Source of the DNA: Carboxydothermus hydrogenoformans Z-2901
GTDB lineage: Bacteria; Bacillota; Z-2901; Carboxydothermales; Carboxydothermaceae
Assembly: GCF_000012865.1 (NCBI RefSeq)
Contig: NC_007503.1
Span: forward strand, 806,001-870,000
DNA: 64,000 nt
Direction: 5' to 3'
Numbering within the stretch: the first letter of the stretch is position 1; every line of letters starts with the position of its first letter. The notes below the pieces were generated by a model, which was given only the letters and a program-made list of their open reading frames with translations, had not been told where the DNA came from and did not search any database. Position numbers and translations under genes: made by a program. Positions 9,124-16,909 of this stretch are shown here, piece by piece.

Positions 9124-9979
9124 GCGGGTCCATCCCGTCTTTTTTGTTATTTTTTGCCTCCTTTTGGTATTGCTTTGGGGTCATCTGGAAGGCTTTTTTA
9201 AATTCTTTGATGAAGTACGAAATATTTTCATAGCCCACCTCATAGCAGGTTTCGGTGACGCTCTGATATTGTAATAGTTCCTTGGCTTTTTTAAGTCTGA
9301 GTTCTTTTATATATTCCTTTGGGGTTTTGCAAGTATAGGTCTTAAAATATCTGCAAAACTCATACTCTTCCATTCCAAAAATTTTGGCAATATCGGCTAC
9401 TTTAATGTTCTTATGATAACTTTCATTAATATAGCTTAAAATATTGTTGATCCTGGCGTTCTTTACGGAGTTTATAATTTCCTTTGCACCTCTAAATTTT
9501 AATATTTCATAGAGCATTTCCTGGATATAGAGGTCCAGCAAAAACTCTTTGCCCTTTTCCTGGCTGTTTAAGGTCCTTACAATCCTTTTATAAGTTTCCA
9601 ACATTTCCTCAGTAAAGTTACATAAGAAAAAGTAATTGGTAATTTTTTTTATTTCTTCATAGCCTAATTCAAATTGGATCCTCTCAATTAACTGATTAAC
9701 AACATTATTATCGACTTCAATAACAAGAGCTTTGGTTTTATTTTCGATGTTTAAGTCTACCTTTGAATTAGGGGCTAAGATTGCAAAGTTCTCTTTAGTA
9801 TATTCGACGCGCTCTAATTCATTTATCGAAACTTGCTTTTTACCTTCTAAAATTGTACAAATTCTTAAGTAATTCTTGGAATAGTAAGTAGCTTTAACTG
9901 GTTTAACAAAATCATAATATAAAATTTTCGCCTTTTCGGTATCAAACTCTTTATCGGGGGTTAAACTAGGTAAAAGCAT
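9116..9979 (-). CDS. AraC family transcriptional regulator
   Basis: 287 residues. The C-terminal ~100 residues form a double helix-turn-helix AraC domain: VADIAKIFGMEEYEFCRYFK, then ETCYEVGYENISYFIKEFKK and MTPKQY. The N-terminal part has a cupin-like ligand-sensing look (REGKKQVSI-like ILEGKKQVSINE and FAILAPNS) without a recognisable effector. It is divergent from the alcohol dehydrogenase, with an inverted repeat between them, so it probably controls that gene. ATG at 9979 is preferred over GTG at 9988, which overlaps the GAGGGG ribosome site. Its 3' end overlaps spoVM by 8 bases. Confidence 0.9.
   Translation of the reverse strand: MLLPSLTPDKEFDTEKAKILYYDFVKPVKATYYSKNYLRICTILEGKKQVSINELERVEYTKENFAILAPNSKVDLNIENKTKALVIEVDNNVVNQLIERIQFELGYEEIKKITNYFFLCNFTEEMLETYKRIVRTLNSQEKGKEFLLDLYIQEMLYEILKFRGAKEIINSVKNARINNILSYINESYHKNIKVADIAKIFGMEEYEFCRYFKTYTCKTPKEYIKELRLKKAKELLQYQSVTETCYEVGYENISYFIKEFKKAFQMTPKQYQKEAKNNKKDGMDPPT
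9123..9146 (+). terminator. Terminator after spoVM, inside the 3' end of the AraC gene
   Basis: GGCGGG (9123-9128) and CCCGTC (9134-9139) make a 6-bp stem with one G-U pair and a TCCAT loop, followed by six T. It starts at the last base of the spoVM stop codon and lies within the C-terminal codons of the convergent AraC gene. Confidence 0.7.
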
Positions 9980-10015
9980 TATTTTCACCCCTCGTGCAAT
10001 TTTGGGTTATTTTTT

Positions 10016-10056
10016 GCAAAAACGGGTTAGATTCGGCGTTTTTTGCTTGTTATAAT
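10016..10056 (+). promoter_or_regulatory. Promoter and candidate AraC operator of the alcohol dehydrogenase
   Basis: An inverted repeat, GCAAAAACG (10016-10024) facing CGTTTTTTGC (10037-10046), lies just upstream of a consensus TATAAT (10051-10056). The motif TTTTTTGC also recurs as a direct repeat near 10010-10017. The -35 is poor (TTAGAT, 10027-10032), as expected for an activator-dependent promoter. The adh ATG is 42 bases downstream. Assignment of the repeat to the divergent AraC protein is inference. Confidence 0.55.
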
Positions 10057-10098
10057 TTTATCAAACTTTAAAAATAAAATGAATAGGAGGTTATAAAA

Positions 10099-11250
10099 AT
10101 GAAGACGTACCGTTTTTACATGCCGCCGGTTAGCCTAATGGGTATTGGCTGCCTGAAAGAGGCCGGCGAGGAAATTAAAAAGCTCGGTTTTAAAAAAGCT
10201 CTTATTGTAACCGATAAGGTACTGGTTAAGATTGGTCTTGTTAATAAGTTAACCGAAATCCTGGACAACGAAGGAATCGAGTACGTTATTTTTGATGAAA
10301 CTAAACCAAATCCTACGGTTAAAAATGTTGAAGATGGTCTTAAAATGTTAAAAGAGAACAACTGTGATTTTTTAATTTCCTTTGGTGGAGGTTCGCCTCA
10401 TGACTGTGCCAAAGGCATTGGGCTGGTGGCAACTAATGGTGGCTCCATCAAGGATTATGAAGGGGTAAATAAGTCGGCTAAACCCATGTTACCTCTGGTG
10501 GCGGTAAACACTACTGCTGGTACCGCAAGTGAAATGACGAGATTTTCAATAATAACCGACGAGGATAGACACGTAAAGATGGCCATTGTCGACTGGCATG
10601 TAACTCCGATAATGGCTGTTAACGATCCCGAATTAATGGTAGAGATGCCAAAAGCTTTAACTGCCGCAACGGGTATGGATGCCTTAACCCATGCTATTGA
10701 AGCTTACGTATCTATTGATGCAACTCCGGTTACCGACGCGGCAGCTTTAAAGGCAATCGAGCTTATTTTTAAATACCTGAAACGGGCAGTAGAAAATGGA
10801 AAGGATATTGAGGCAAGGGATAAAATGGCTTATGCGGAGTATTTAGCCGGGGTAGCCTTTAACAATGCAGGCTTAGGATATGTACACGCGATGGCCCACC
10901 AGCTGGGAGGGTTTTACGATCTTCCTCATGGTGTGTGTAATGCTGTATTGCTACCTCATGTGCAGGCCTATAATCTGCAGGTTGTACCCGAAAGGTTTAT
11001 TGATATAGCTAAGGCAATGGGAATAAATGTAGAAAACTTAACGGCAAAAGAAGCTGGAGAAAAGGTACTTGAAGCAATTAAAAATCTTTCGCGGGAAATT
11101 GGCATACCATCGGGTCTTAAGGAATTAGGAGTTAAGGAAGAGGATCTTAAGACTTTAGCCGAAAATGCCCTGAAAGATGCTTGCGGATTTACCAATCCAA
11201 AGCAGGCGAGCTTAGATGATATTATACGGATATTTAAAGAAGCAATGTAA
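10099..11250 (+). CDS. Iron-containing alcohol dehydrogenase
   Basis: 383 residues, group III (Fe) alcohol dehydrogenase. The nucleotide loop reads [13 protein letters not shown]; the metal ligands are expected in [14 protein letters not shown] (Asp and His) and [15 protein letters not shown] (two His), all intact. It interconverts alcohols and aldehydes with NAD(P)H. The divergent AraC gene is a likely regulator. The Flx-Hdr genes start 260 bases downstream in the same direction; in Desulfovibrio an alcohol dehydrogenase is linked to flx-hdr and ethanol metabolism, so a functional link is plausible. AGGAGG precedes the ATG and a strong terminator follows. Confidence 0.93.
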   Translation: MKTYRFYMPPVSLMGIGCLKEAGEEIKKLGFKKALIVTDKVLVKIGLVNKLTEILDNEGIEYVIFDETKPNPTVKNVEDGLKMLKENNCDFLISFGGGSPHDCAKGIGLVATNGGSIKDYEGVNKSAKPMLPLVAVNTTAGTASEMTRFSIITDEDRHVKMAIVDWHVTPIMAVNDPELMVEMPKALTAATGMDALTHAIEAYVSIDATPVTDAAALKAIELIFKYLKRAVENGKDIEARDKMAYAEYLAGVAFNNAGLGYVHAMAHQLGGFYDLPHGVCNAVLLPHVQAYNLQVVPERFIDIAKAMGINVENLTAKEAGEKVLEAIKNLSREIGIPSGLKELGVKEEDLKTLAENALKDACGFTNPKQASLDDIIRIFKEAM

Positions 11251-11285
11251 TTTTAACTGCATCGATAGACTTTTTGCCGTTTAAT

Positions 11286-11320
11286 ATTCGCCAATACTTC
11301 GGGTATTGGCGAATTTCTTT
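11286..11320 (+). terminator. Terminator after alcohol dehydrogenase
   Basis: ATTCGCCAATAC and GTATTGGCGAAT form a perfect 12-bp stem with a TTCGG loop, followed by TTCTTT. It separates adh from the hdr operon, though the short T-tract may allow some read-through. Confidence 0.85.
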
Positions 11321-11374
11321 GCCTCTGGCATTTACCCGTTGAATCCTAATACCCCATAAAAAAAATTAATGATA

Positions 11375-11508
11375 TTTGTCGAAAAAATCGCTAAGGAAAA
11401 GAGGAATTTTCCCCTGAAAGAAGAATATAAATACCGTATGAAAAACCTTATCTTTGACGGGAAAGGGATAGGAGGTGAAGATAAACACCTTAAAAGGTGT
11501 AAAACATT
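11375..11508 (+). promoter_or_regulatory. hdrC leader: Spo0A-box-like site and structured spacer before the start
   Basis: TTTGTCGAA (11375-11383) matches the Spo0A box consensus. Further down, a strong ribosome-site sequence AGGAGGTGA (11470-11478) is unusually far (over 30 bases) from the hdrC ATG at 11509, and between them ACACCT (11485-11490) and AGGTGT (11495-11500) can form a small hairpin that includes the second, closer AGGTG. The hairpin could shorten the spacing or hide the nearer site. Both readings are inference; no clear -10/-35 pair was found. Confidence 0.35.
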
Positions 11509-12096
11509 ATGAATGTTCTAAATTATACAAAGCTCAGAGATGAAAAATTTATTGAAGAGGTTGAAAAGGAAAGCGGCCAGCATTTGAGGGATTGCTACCA
11601 GTGCGGTAAGTGTACCGCTGGTTGTCCGGTGGCGTATGCCATGGATTACACCCCGAACCAGATTATGCATTTATCAAAAATCGGGATAGGGGAAGAGGTT
11701 TTACGGAGCCGGACCATCTGGATTTGCGCTTCCTGCAACACCTGTACGACCCGTTGTCCGAAAAATATCGACATTGCCAGAGTTATGGACAGCTTAAGGA
11801 TAATTGCCCGCCGTAAAGGTTATACGGCAAACAGCCGGAATGTAGCGGCTTTTAACCGGATTTTCCTGGATATGATTAGAAAATACGGGAAGCTTTATGA
11901 GCTGGGTTTAATTCTTAATTTTAACCTGAAAACCGGTCAACCCTTTAAAGATGCCAGCTTAGGACCGAAAATGTTAGCCTTAGGTAAACTGACCTTTTTC
12001 CCATCCAAGGTAAAGAATTCGGGAGAAATTAAAAAGATTTTTGAAACTATAGAAAAACTGGAAGTTCAAACAGCTGAGCCGAACAATGTAAAATAG
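11509..12096 (+). CDS. hdrC: Heterodisulfide reductase subunit C-like protein
   Basis: 195 residues with two [4Fe-4S] motifs, CYQCGKCTAGCP and CASCNTCTTRCP, followed by a helical region, as in HdrC. It passes electrons from HdrA to the HdrB catalytic subunit at the cytoplasmic HdrABC complex. hdrB would normally follow directly, but a TnpB element now lies between them; hdrC itself looks full length, so the element sits between genes rather than inside one. First gene of the hdr-flx run. Confidence 0.92.
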   Translation: MNVLNYTKLRDEKFIEEVEKESGQHLRDCYQCGKCTAGCPVAYAMDYTPNQIMHLSKIGIGEEVLRSRTIWICASCNTCTTRCPKNIDIARVMDSLRIIARRKGYTANSRNVAAFNRIFLDMIRKYGKLYELGLILNFNLKTGQPFKDASLGPKMLALGKLTFFPSKVKNSGEIKKIFETIEKLEVQTAEPNNVK

Positions 12097-12149
12097 TACA
12101 ATAATAAAATAACTGTTTTGCAATACAAAATTGGAAGGTAGCGAAGGTA

Positions 12150-13490
12150 ATGAAGCAAGTCATAACAATCCAGGCGAGGTTATTCCCAAAGAAAGAAGAA
12201 AAAGAAATATTAGATAACTTAATGCGAAAGTGGAGCTCCTGCAAGAGATATGCCTTTAACCGGTTGCTTGAAGGAAAAGCCCGAAAAGAACTGAAGAAAG
12301 AACTGCAAAGCCTCTTTGGATTGAATTCCAGATATGTAGACGACGCTATTCTTGAAGCTAAAGAAGTTTTGCAAAGTATCAGAGAACTTGGAGAAAACCC
12401 ACGCAAGGTTATCTTTGGCGGGAAAGTATTGTTTTATAGACTAAAAAGCAAGCATTTAAGCAGCAAGCAAAGGCAAAAGTACAAAAAAGAGTGGGAAGAT
12501 AAACGCAAAGGAACTCTTTTCTCCAGAGGGGATAAAACCAAGCAGGGAAACTTAAATTTAAGAGTTATCGAAGAAAATGGCCAATTCTTTTTAAGAGTAA
12601 ATGCAGGTAATAGAAAATGGCTGTTTATCCAGCTTAATAGTTCGCATAAAAAATGGAGAAAGTTTGCAAAAACAATGCTAAATTTCTGTCCTTACAGTGT
12701 TCGCCTGCAGAGAAAGAATAATAAATATTATGCTTACATTTCCTTTGAAGACGACTTACCAAATACAGCAATAGATTTCAGCAATGGAGCTATCGGGATA
12801 GACTTAAATGCTTTTCCATCACACATAGCCTGGGCTGAAATAAAAAAAGACGGCAATCTGAAAAGCTTTGGGGAAATCCCCACACCACATCTCTGGGACG
12901 GGAGAAAAGAAAAAAGAGATTACTTTGCATGGGTATATGCCAACGAAATTGTAAAATTAGCCCTTGAGAAAAACAAAGGCATAGTAATAGAAAAGTTAGC
13001 GATAAAAGACAAAGGCTACCGGGGAGATTACAAGGGAAGAAAATCCAGAAGGGTAAAACACAGTTTTAGCTATAGAAAGCTTATTGCCAGAATAAAGATA
13101 CTTGCCAAAAGGTACGGGGTAGCCATAAGAGAAGTAAATCCGGCTTACACAAGCATAATAGGGATGCTAAAGTATGCACCGCAGTTTAATTTAACTAAAG
13201 ATACAGCAGCAGCCTATGTGATAGCACGAAGAGGATTGGTTTTAAGGGAGAAAATTCCCTTGAAGTATAGAGAGCTTTTGAAAAGCCTGCAGAGCAAGTC
13301 ACGGTCGGTATCTTCAGCTACCGACGGAAGGAATGAAGGTACTGCGGTAAAGGGGAAAACCTTACCGTACAAACCGTGGCGAGTTTTGCGGGTAGCCCTC
13401 CTGACCGGAGCTCTCCTGGACAGGCCATTATATCGTGACCTGTCACCGCTGAAGAGGATGCTCGTAAGCGGTATGGGAGAAGGTGGCTGA
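12150..13490 (+). CDS. tnpB: TnpB (IS605 OrfB family) RNA-guided nuclease, zinc-ribbon-less variant
   Basis: 446 residues. A RuvC-like triad can be read: Asp218 in IGIDLNAFP, Glu281 in GIVIEKLAIK and Asp351 in LTKDTAAAYVIAR, so the nuclease looks intact. Between the second and third motif, where TnpB usually has a four-Cys zinc ribbon, the sequence runs VNPAYTSIIGMLKYAPQ with no CxxC pair, marking the zinc-less subgroup. Known TnpB proteins cut DNA guided by an RNA made from the element's 3' end. About 80 residues follow the last RuvC motif and overlap the region likely encoding the guide RNA scaffold. Confidence 0.88.
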   Translation: MKQVITIQARLFPKKEEKEILDNLMRKWSSCKRYAFNRLLEGKARKELKKELQSLFGLNSRYVDDAILEAKEVLQSIRELGENPRKVIFGGKVLFYRLKSKHLSSKQRQKYKKEWEDKRKGTLFSRGDKTKQGNLNLRVIEENGQFFLRVNAGNRKWLFIQLNSSHKKWRKFAKTMLNFCPYSVRLQRKNNKYYAYISFEDDLPNTAIDFSNGAIGIDLNAFPSHIAWAEIKKDGNLKSFGEIPTPHLWDGRKEKRDYFAWVYANEIVKLALEKNKGIVIEKLAIKDKGYRGDYKGRKSRRVKHSFSYRKLIARIKILAKRYGVAIREVNPAYTSIIGMLKYAPQFNLTKDTAAAYVIARRGLVLREKIPLKYRELLKSLQSKSRSVSSATDGRNEGTAVKGKTLPYKPWRVLRVALLTGALLDRPLYRDLSPLKRMLVSGMGEGG

Positions 13491-13499
13491 AGGCCACGG

Positions 13500-13630
13500 C
13501 AAGTTCCATAGCTTGGTGATGGGACTATGGGAGTGTCTAAATACCGCCTGCTGGGAATGGGCACTCTCTGAAAGGGCGGACTACAAATAGCCCAGCCTCA
13601 AACTGTACAGTTTTGTACAGTTTGGGATAC
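13500..13630 (+). ncRNA. Candidate omega RNA (TnpB guide RNA scaffold)
   Basis: Directly after tnpB the sequence can fold compactly: CCATAG (13506-13511) with CTATGG (13525-13530); GAGTG (13531-13535) with CACTC (13562-13566); and CCGCC (13544-13548) with GGCGG (13575-13579). The last two interleave, giving a pseudoknot. The subterminal hairpin 13599-13624 follows. TnpB omega RNAs are known to come from the tnpB 3' end through the right end, with a pseudoknot and a guide taken from flanking DNA. There is no good protein-coding reading here. Folding was judged by eye. Confidence 0.6.
13599..13624 (+). repeat. Subterminal inverted repeat of the TnpB element
   Basis: CAAACTGTAC and GTACAGTTTG are perfect 10-base complements around AGTTTT. 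No T-tract follows, so it is not a normal terminator; IS200/IS605 ends carry such hairpins as the site recognised by TnpA. The hdrB start is only 20 bases further on. Confidence 0.75.
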
Positions 13631-13644
13631 CAGGGCGGCAATTA

Positions 13645-14508
13645 ATGAAATACGCATACTATCCCGGTTGTTCCCTCCACTCAACCGCTAAGGAATACGA
13701 CAAGTCCACCAAAAAGGTGGCTCAGGCTTTAAACATTGAGCTGGTAGAGATTCCCGATTGGAACTGCTGCGGGGCTACTGCCGGGCACAGCACCAGTCAC
13801 TTACTGGCGGTAGCTTTAGGGGCGCGGAATCTTGCTCAGGCGGAAACCTTGGGTCTGGATATTGCTGCACCCTGCGCTGCCTGTTACCAGCGGTTGGTGG
13901 TGGCCGAAAGAGAAATGAAAGAAAACCCGGAAATCCGGGAAAAAATCAATGGTACTTTAGCGCGGCCGTATGAAGGAAATACCCATACCTACTCTCTGGT
14001 GGAAGTTATCGCCAAGGCAAAGGACCAAATAGAAAATTTGAAAGTTAGGTCTTTTACCGGACTAAAGGTTGCAGCTTATTACGGCTGTCTATTGGTCAAG
14101 CCACCTCAAATTATGCAGTTTGACGACCCGGAAAACCCTCAGATTTTAGATGATTTGGTTAAAGCGACCGGTGCGGAAACGGTTGACTGGTCTTTTAAGA
14201 CCGAATGCTGCGGTGGAGCGCTGGCGGTTTCCAATACCGAAATTGTCTTAAAACTTACCCGTGATATCCTGCGGGTGGCTAAAGACCGCGGAGCGGATGT
14301 TATCGTTACCGCCTGTCCCCTTTGTCAGTCCAACCTTGACACCCGTCAGGGGCAGATTAAAGAAGTTTACGGGGACGACTTCAACCTGCCCATATTGTAC
14401 TTTACCGAATTAATTGGTTTAGCTCTCGGTTTAAAACCGGAGGAGCTTGGCTTAAATACCCACTTTGTTAGCACCAAAAAAGTACTGGAGTGGAGAGATG
14501 CACGATGA
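13645..14508 (+). CDS. hdrB: Heterodisulfide reductase subunit B-like protein
   Basis: 287 residues with two CCG domains: the N-terminal set YYPGCSLH...NCCGATAG...PCAACYQR and the C-terminal set YYGCLL...ECCGGALAV...CPLCQSN. In HdrB these hold the noncubane [4Fe-4S] clusters that cleave disulfides. The partner disulfide in bacteria is not coenzyme M/B and is unknown here. The start ATG has only a weak ribosome site (GGGCGG), perhaps because the element inserted just upstream. The TGA stop overlaps the hdrA ATG. Confidence 0.93.
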   Translation: MKYAYYPGCSLHSTAKEYDKSTKKVAQALNIELVEIPDWNCCGATAGHSTSHLLAVALGARNLAQAETLGLDIAAPCAACYQRLVVAEREMKENPEIREKINGTLARPYEGNTHTYSLVEVIAKAKDQIENLKVRSFTGLKVAAYYGCLLVKPPQIMQFDDPENPQILDDLVKATGAETVDWSFKTECCGGALAVSNTEIVLKLTRDILRVAKDRGADVIVTACPLCQSNLDTRQGQIKEVYGDDFNLPILYFTELIGLALGLKPEELGLNTHFVSTKKVLEWRDAR

Positions 14509-16487
14509 AGAGAATAGGAGTATTTGTCTGCTGGTGCGGTTCTAATATCGGTGGGGTTGTGGATGTCCCGAGAGTAGCTGAGGCGGCAAAGGAAATGCCC
14601 AATGTGGTGTTTGCTACCGATTATAAATACATGTGTTCGGAGCCCGGCCAGGAGCTAATTATCAAAGCGGCTAAAGAGCACAACTTGGACCGGGTCGTGG
14701 TGGCATCCTGCTCGCCGCGTTTGCATGAACAAACCTTTAGAAAGGCTGCCGAACGGGCAGGACTTAACCCCTATATGTTTGAAATGGCCAACATCCGGGA
14801 GCACGTTTCCTGGGTCCATGCTCAAGAAAAAGAGAAAGCGACCGAAAAGGCAATTGAACTGGTCAGACGGGCTGTCTTTAAGGCTGCACGCTTGGAGCCC
14901 CTTTACAAATCAGCCATCGGTATCACAAAAAAAGCCCTGGTCATCGGTGGTGGTATTGCCGGGATTCAGGCAGCTTTGGATATTGCCGATGCCGGGTATC
15001 AGGTTATATTGGTGGAAAAGGAGCCAACCATTGGCGGGAAAATGGCGCAGCTCGATAAAACCTTCCCAACCTTAGACTGTTCCAGCTGAATATCTACCCC
15101 GAAGATGGCGGCTGCGGCGCAGCACCCAAACATTAAGCTTTATACTTATGCGGAAGTTACCGAAGTTTCCGGTTATATTGGTAATTTTGAAGTTACCATT
15201 AAGCAAAAGGCCAAATCGGTGGACCATAATAAATGTACCGGATGCGGTACTTGCTGGGAAAAATGTCCCACCAAAGTTGATAGTGAATTTGACTTAGGGC
15301 TTGGTAAACGGAAAGCTATTTACATTCCTTTTGCCCAGGCGGTTCCCAATAAGCCGGTTATTGACCGTACTACCTGCCGGCAATTTACCAAAGGCAAGTG
15401 CGGCGTTTGCCAGAAAGTTTGTCCTACCGGTGCTGTAGATTACGACCAGCAGGATGAATATATTAAAGAAAAAGTCGGAGCCATTATCATGGCTACCGGC
15501 TATGACCTGTTTGAGTGGGAAAAAGTCTACGGTGAGTACGGTTACGGTCAGTATCCGGACGTGATTACCGGATTACATTTTGAGCGGATGGCCAGTGCTT
15601 CCGGTCCTACCGGTGGCAAGATTATTCGTCCGTCCGATGGCAAAGAGCCCAAAACGGTTGTATTTATTAAATGCGTTGGTTCAAGGGATGACCAAAAAGG
15701 CAAGAGCTACTGCTCCCGGGCCTGCTGTATGTATACTGCCAAGCATGCGCACCAGGTTTTGGAAAAGATTCCCGGAGCGCAGGTGTATATCTTCTACATG
15801 GACGTTCGGACAGCCGGCAAGATGTACGAAGAATTTTACGCCAAAACCCTGGAAGATGGTGCCCAGTACATTCGCGGGCGAGTATCGAAGATTTATCCTT
15901 TAGGAGATAAATTAATTGTTCGCGGAGCTGACACCCTGGCCGGAGTTCCGGTGGAAATTGAAGCCGACCTGGTGGTCTTGGCCACCGCTATGGTACCGGC
16001 CAAGGGGTCGGAGGAAATTGCCAAAATTGTCGGCTTTTCTTTAGATAAAGATGGCTTCTTCCAGGAAGCTCACCCCAAGCTTGGGCCGGTGGAGACCACT
16101 ACCGGAGGCGTATTTTTAGCCGGCGCTTGCCAGGGGCCCAAGGATATTCCGGACACGGTAGCGCAGGCCAGTGCAGCGGCGGCCAAGGTTATCGGGCTTT
16201 TATCCAAGGATCAGTTAGCTGCCGAGCCAATCGTCAGCCAGGTTAACGAAGCACTTTGTTCCGGTTGCGAATTATGTAAACCCATTTGTCCGTATAAGGC
16301 TATCGACATGAAGAAGATTACCGAACGGGTTCACGGTAAGGTTATCGAACGCACCGTGGCAACGGTTAACACCAGTCTGTGTCAGGGTTGCGGAGCCTGT
16401 ACCGTTGCCTGCCGGGTAGGAGCCCTTAACCTCAAAGGCTTTACCAACGAACAGCTCCTGGCGGAGGTGGAAGCAATATGTCTGTAG
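14505..16487 (+). CDS. hdrA: Heterodisulfide reductase subunit A-like protein, selenocysteine-containing
   Basis: One 660-residue protein if the in-frame TGA at 15087-15089 is read as selenocysteine (Sec195). Upstream reads FPTLDCSS and downstream ISTPKM; HdrA proteins have DCSACILTPKM here, so Sec replaces a conserved Cys. A hairpin follows the TGA. Other features: N-terminal VFVCWCG; FAD-binding [12 protein letters not shown]; Fe-S motifs [12 protein letters not shown] and CGVCQKVCP; two C-terminal clusters [12 protein letters not shown] and [12 protein letters not shown]. HdrA is the flavin bifurcation centre of the complex. Sec-HdrA is known in methanogens. ATG 14505 overlaps the hdrB stop and follows GGAGAG. 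Confidence 0.9.
15087..15128 (+). promoter_or_regulatory. UGA selenocysteine codon and candidate bacterial SECIS in hdrA
   Basis: TGA at 15087 is followed 16 bases later by a hairpin: GCTGC (15111-15115), apical loop GGC (15116-15118), GCAGC (15119-15123), with a short outer TGG/CCA pairing (15106-15108 with 15126-15128). A GG-containing apical loop about 26 bases after UGA matches known bacterial SECIS architecture. The reading frame stays open and conserved on both sides of the TGA. Confidence 0.75.
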
Positions 16488-16909
16488 AGCAAAACTTTGA
16501 GCCGAAAATAATAGCGTTCTTTTGCAACTGGTGTAGCTACGCCGGAGCAGACCTGGCCGGGGTTAGCCGGATGCAGTACCCCACCAACTTGCGGATAATC
16601 CGGGTACCCTGTTCCGGCCGGGTTAATCCCCAGTTTGTCATCAAAGCTTTTCAGCGGGGCATTGATGGGGTTTTGGTATCCGGCTGACATCCCGGTGACT
16701 GCCACTATGTTAGTGGCAATTACTACACCCGCAGAAGATTCCTTTTAATGAAACGGCTTTTTGAATTTATTGGTTTTGAGCCAGGGCGTTTTCATGCCCG
16801 CTGGATTTCCGGCTCGGAGGCCCAGAAAGTGGTGGAAACTGCCAAGAAAGTTACCGAAGAGGTGCGGGCCTTAGGACCAAACAAGAAGATGAGGGATGAC
16901 CGATGCTAA
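16478..16909 (+). CDS. mvhD: MvhD/FlxD-like iron-sulfur protein, selenocysteine-containing
   Basis: 143 residues with the in-frame TGA at 16685-16687 read as Sec70. The protein opens [19 protein letters not shown], has RVPCSGRV, and around the TGA reads GVLVSG-Sec-HPGDCHY, where MvhD proteins have GCHPGDCHY. After it YYTRRRF and [11 protein letters not shown] are also MvhD-like. MvhD carries electrons between the NADH or hydrogenase module and HdrA. Read literally, TGA would leave a 69-residue fragment. Start and stop overlap hdrA and the next gene, supporting the full-length reading. Sec-containing homologues (VhuD) are known in methanogens. Confidence 0.9.
16685..16718 (+). promoter_or_regulatory. 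UGA selenocysteine codon and candidate bacterial SECIS in mvhD
   Basis: After the TGA at 16685, TGCCACTA (16700-16707) and TAGTGGCA (16711-16718) form a perfect 8-bp stem with a TGT loop centred 22 bases past the codon. This is well inside the distance seen for bacterial SECIS elements. Confidence 0.78.

Larger units (their letters stand above)
12097..13630 (+). mobile_element. TnpB-only IS200/IS605 (IS1341-type) element between hdrC and hdrB
   Basis: The segment between the hdrC stop and the hdrB start is about 1.5 kb and holds one gene, tnpB, with no TnpA (Y1 transposase). The right side ends in a subterminal hairpin (CAAACTGTAC / GTACAGTTTG). The left side carries AACTGTTTTG, similar to part of that hairpin. 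Exact ends cannot be fixed because these elements make no target duplication; the limits given are approximate. It depends on a TnpA elsewhere for movement. It is in the same orientation as hdr, so hdrB may be expressed by read-through. Confidence 0.75.

Noticed and set aside
10036-10048. Sigma-54 promoter before the alcohol dehydrogenase
   Set aside because: GG and GC elements are present but separated by 8 instead of 10 bases, and a good TATAAT lies just downstream.
13214-13564. Antisense open frame over the tnpB 3' end and RNA region
   Set aside because: Low-complexity basic translation with no family look and no ribosome site; best explained as a shadow of tnpB and the structured RNA.
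14505-16909. Nonsense mutations or pseudogenes in hdrA and mvhD
   Set aside because: Both stops are TGA, both fall on a conserved Cys position, the frames continue with family motifs, and each is followed by a hairpin. Two such coincidences are far better explained by selenocysteine.
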